In this document: positions 15,116 through 17,051 of the stretch, in pieces | How positions within the stretch are numbered: the stretch's first letter is position 1 | Layout of the letters: each line of letters begins with the position of its first letter | Assembly: GCA_002413665.1 (NCBI GenBank) | Contig: DHXK01000115.1 | Coordinates: forward strand, 1-17,051 | Reading direction: 5' to 3' | Length of the DNA: 17,051 nt | Source: Legionellales bacterium UBA5158 | Lineage (GTDB): Bacteria > Pseudomonadota > Gammaproteobacteria > DSM-16500 | Program-made: the position numbers and the translations under genes | Notes under the pieces: model-generated | Database searches by the model: none | Seen by the model: only the letters and a program-made list of their open reading frames with translations | What the model was told of the DNA's origin: nothing

Positions 15116-16522
15116 TTATCTTGAATGCCGACGTTCTTTTACAGGTTCAGGCTCTATTGATTCCGTTAATGTATCTATATTGTCAAGTGTAGTTTCTAAC
15201 TTAAAAATTTCAATGAGTTCAGGGTATTTTTCTGTTCTAGCTTTTTGGTCTAACTCATCAAAACAATCTATTCTTATATCCTCACTTAATGATATTAATT
15301 TAGAAGCTTCCTCGCGCTGTTCAGGCGTATATGCAGCTGGATCAGGATGGTTAATACTAAAGTTTTTTACTTGCACCTTTAGCTCATCAATATAACTTCT
15401 TAGTGTATCCAATGATGTTTTTATATCACCATTAGGTATTGCAGCACTCAATATAATAATTTTTTCATCCAAGGAAAGTGCAGGCTTTAGAGAAAATAGA
15501 GGAGCTGCAGCAGAAGGAGTTAGAGAAGATAGAGCAGTCGGGCTCGCAACAGGAGTAGCAGCTGCTAAATTATCAGCTATCACTGTGCGATCTGGAATAG
15601 CAGCTAGAACTTGAGCATTGAAAGCAGTTAGATATTTTTCAGAAGGTGGATCGATTCTATAAGGTAGGCTGTCACCTAAAGGATACTCACAGCCTTTAGA
15701 AAGGGCATAACATAAAAATGCTATAGCAAACTCTTTGCAATGGGCAGAGTTTAGTTTAACAGGTAATCCATTTTCAATTAAACCATCAACAAAACTTTTA
15801 GCTGTATTGATGATTGAATCGCTAGGTAGAAAAGTGTTTCCTATTTTATTTTCATTGCGCATACTCTTTGAATATTCACTAAAGAGATGTGAGGCAGCTT
15901 TTTCAGCTATAGAATCATCATTAAGCCCAACTTTTCTTTTCGCAGCTGCTGCTGCAATACCAGCATTTCTCGTAAAAAATGCCTCACTTTCTATAGCGCG
16001 TGTTTCACCTTCAAAACTGAGGCCTTTTGTATTTTTTAAAAACTCATATAAAGTTTTTTCAGTAATTTCATTGCCGAATTTTCGTTGTTGTCTTAGGAAC
16101 TCGCTAAATTGATGTTCCATATCTCCTTTAAATGAAATAGTAGAAAAAGTTACAGGTATTTTTGAATTGGTTTTGATACGAGTAGCAGCAGCACTTAGAA
16201 AAATGCTAAGTGGATTGTCGGTGTTAGGAATAACCGTCAGATCAGACACCCATTTGTTATCATTGTCTTGATGTTGCACCCACACAGCTTTGTTATTGTC
16301 GGCCTGTTCATTGACAGTCACTTTTGTAATGAGATAGCCACCTTCTGGAGCAATACGATGAAGTGTAGATTCACCACCTGATGTCGCAAAAGTGCGAGTA
16401 GTGGTTTTATTACTATCCGCTGATAATAACGCATCATTGTTGTAGGCGGGTTCTTCTCCTTCTTTGGTTTTTCCACCGTCCATCCTGACTTCTGATTCTT
16501 CTAAAAGACTGGATTTAAACAT
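15116..16522 (-). CDS. Unrecognised protein, C-terminal part of a TGA-split gene (putative effector)
   Basis: A 468-residue frame if the ATG at 16522 is used. I do not recognise the family. It is hydrophilic, without signal peptide or membrane helices. There is a beta-rich part at about 55-130 (PEGGYLITKVTVNEQ, VWVQHQDNDNKWVSDL), an Ala-rich helical middle around residue 190 (NAGIAAAAAKRKVG), an Ala/Pro/Ser linker near 325-345, and charged C-terminal helices ending in EPEPVKERRHSR. No ribosome site precedes ATG 16522, and the frame continues open upstream for 45 more codons to a TGA at 16658-16660. Beyond that it stays open to the window edge, so this is most likely the downstream part of a larger gene. 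The Pro-linker plus coiled or helical make-up fits a secreted effector, but that is inference. The start is unreliable. Confidence 0.55.
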   Translation of the reverse strand: MFKSSLLEESEVRMDGGKTKEGEEPAYNNDALLSADSNKTTTRTFATSGGESTLHRIAPEGGYLITKVTVNEQADNNKAVWVQHQDNDNKWVSDLTVIPNTDNPLSIFLSAAATRIKTNSKIPVTFSTISFKGDMEHQFSEFLRQQRKFGNEITEKTLYEFLKNTKGLSFEGETRAIESEAFFTRNAGIAAAAAKRKVGLNDDSIAEKAASHLFSEYSKSMRNENKIGNTFLPSDSIINTAKSFVDGLIENGLPVKLNSAHCKEFAIAFLCYALSKGCEYPLGDSLPYRIDPPSEKYLTAFNAQVLAAIPDRTVIADNLAAATPVASPTALSSLTPSAAAPLFSLKPALSLDEKIIILSAAIPNGDIKTSLDTLRSYIDELKVQVKNFSINHPDPAAYTPEQREEASKLISLSEDIRIDCFDELDQKARTEKYPELIEIFKLETTLDNIDTLTESIEPEPVKERRHSR

Positions 16523-16657
16523 TTGATATTGTAGCAAATCTGAATATTGTTTTAATTCTTCTTGTTGTTGAGATGAGCCTCTAGTGGTATTTGCAGGATC
16601 AATTAAATTTAAAATATTACTTTCATATTCCCCTATGCTTCGAATTTGTTGAATCGA

Positions 16658-17051
16658 TCAGCCTTTCGCTTTGTCATGCTTGTCGCGGTGGAACTGATCC
16701 ATGTCTTTACTTTTTAGTGTATCTAAATGATTCATTAACTTGATATGCCTACCGGGCTCAGGCAATTTGCTTTTTAGGAGAGCCAATAGTTTTGCTATCC
16801 CGGGATCATCTGTTCCAGGTGATGCAGATGGTGTAGATAATGTAGATGATGCAGGTCGTGCAGGTGGTGCAGGTGGTGCAGGAGAAGCAGGTTTTAGCTC
16901 TTCTATTTTATCTTTTGATTCGCGAATTTTTGTTTCTAAAGCTTGAATGGCTGCAACATCTTTTAGTTCTTTCGCTATGACAAGTGCGGCTTCAAATTTC
17001 TCGACTGCTTTTTCGTAAAGAATTTTGGCTTCTACTTTTATAGGATTAGAT
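16658..17051 (-). pseudogene. N-terminal part of the same split gene, ended by in-frame TGA (partial at window edge)
   Basis: Reading leftward from 17050 in the frame of the previous entry, 130 codons are open before TGA at 16658-16660. The encoded piece starts with a charged amphipathic helical region (YEKAVEKFEAALVIAKEL, then TKIRESKDKIEEL) resembling a TPR or MIT-type helical hairpin. A Pro/Ala/Ser-rich linker (APPAPPAPRASS and onward) follows, then a second helical part ending HRDKHDKAKG. The reading frame, composition and style continue past the TGA into the downstream segment. The true start lies outside the window. It could also be a separate gene ending naturally at this TGA, but the open same-frame stretch with no start codon after it argues against that. 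Confidence 0.55.
16851..16886. repeat. Short 9-bp tandem repeat in a proline-rich linker
   Basis: Four units of GCAGGTGGT or variants (GCAGGTCGT, GCAGGTGGT twice, GCAGGAGAA), coding Ala-Pro-Pro style repeats on the minus strand. Looser GATGCAGAT/GTAGAT repeats precede it at about 16819-16850. The plus-strand Gly/Ala-rich frame over it is a shadow. Confidence 0.6.

Noticed and set aside
16658..16660. TGA as a selenocysteine codon
   Set aside because: No convincing bacterial SECIS-like hairpin follows in the mRNA, and the surrounding protein resembles no selenoprotein; a nonsense change or sequence error is simpler.
16740..16946. Plus-strand Gly/Ala-rich frame
   Set aside because: It is the complement of the Pro/Ala linker of the minus-strand gene; its composition comes from the 9-bp repeats.

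Overview
The window is AT-rich chromosomal DNA of a gammaproteobacterium. The block ssb - MFS transporter - uvrA, together with hut genes and a birA lacking a DNA-binding domain, best fits the Legionellales (Legionella/Coxiella/Aquicella-like). No rRNA gene or other taxonomic marker is present, so this assignment is an inference. Secreted and effector-like genes sit between the housekeeping genes, as is common in host-associated members of that order.

Layout. Bases 1-90 form a GC-rich hairpin with 28-bp arms right after hutU. Bases 92-4055 hold histidine degradation: hutG and hutU run leftward as an operon, and hutI runs rightward from a 69-bp shared promoter region. HutU, HutI and HutG carry urocanate to imidazolone propionate to formiminoglutamate to glutamate plus formamide. 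The first enzyme (hutH) and a hutC-type repressor are not in the window. A two-way terminator separates hutI from a converging isochorismatase-family hydrolase (4111-4686). Divergent from that is birA (4777-5586), a biotin-protein ligase with no N-terminal winged helix.

Bases 5587-8140 are the accessory part. A 210-bp gap has nested inverted repeats and a promoter. It is followed by a secreted protein with a Ser-Ala-Asn-Tyr-Gly repeat linker and two DM9 domains, a fold best known from animal mannose-binding proteins. Next come a 469-bp region without a convincing gene and a TPR protein with a polar, Ser/Glu-rich C-terminus.

Bases 8150-12937 are DNA maintenance: ssb with a strong terminator, a YajR-like MFS transporter (same strand, 34-bp gap to ssb), and divergent uvrA. 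No LexA box is visible. Next, on the plus strand, are a DUF4143-type AAA ATPase with its own promoter (13077-14249) and a small alpha/beta hydrolase (14363-15004).

The right end (15116-17051, minus strand) is one long open frame encoding a large unrecognised protein, cut by a single in-frame TGA at 16658-16660. It looks like a recently broken, sequence-error-split or recoded effector-like gene.

The two observations most worth following are the bacterial tandem-DM9 secreted protein and the TGA-split gene.
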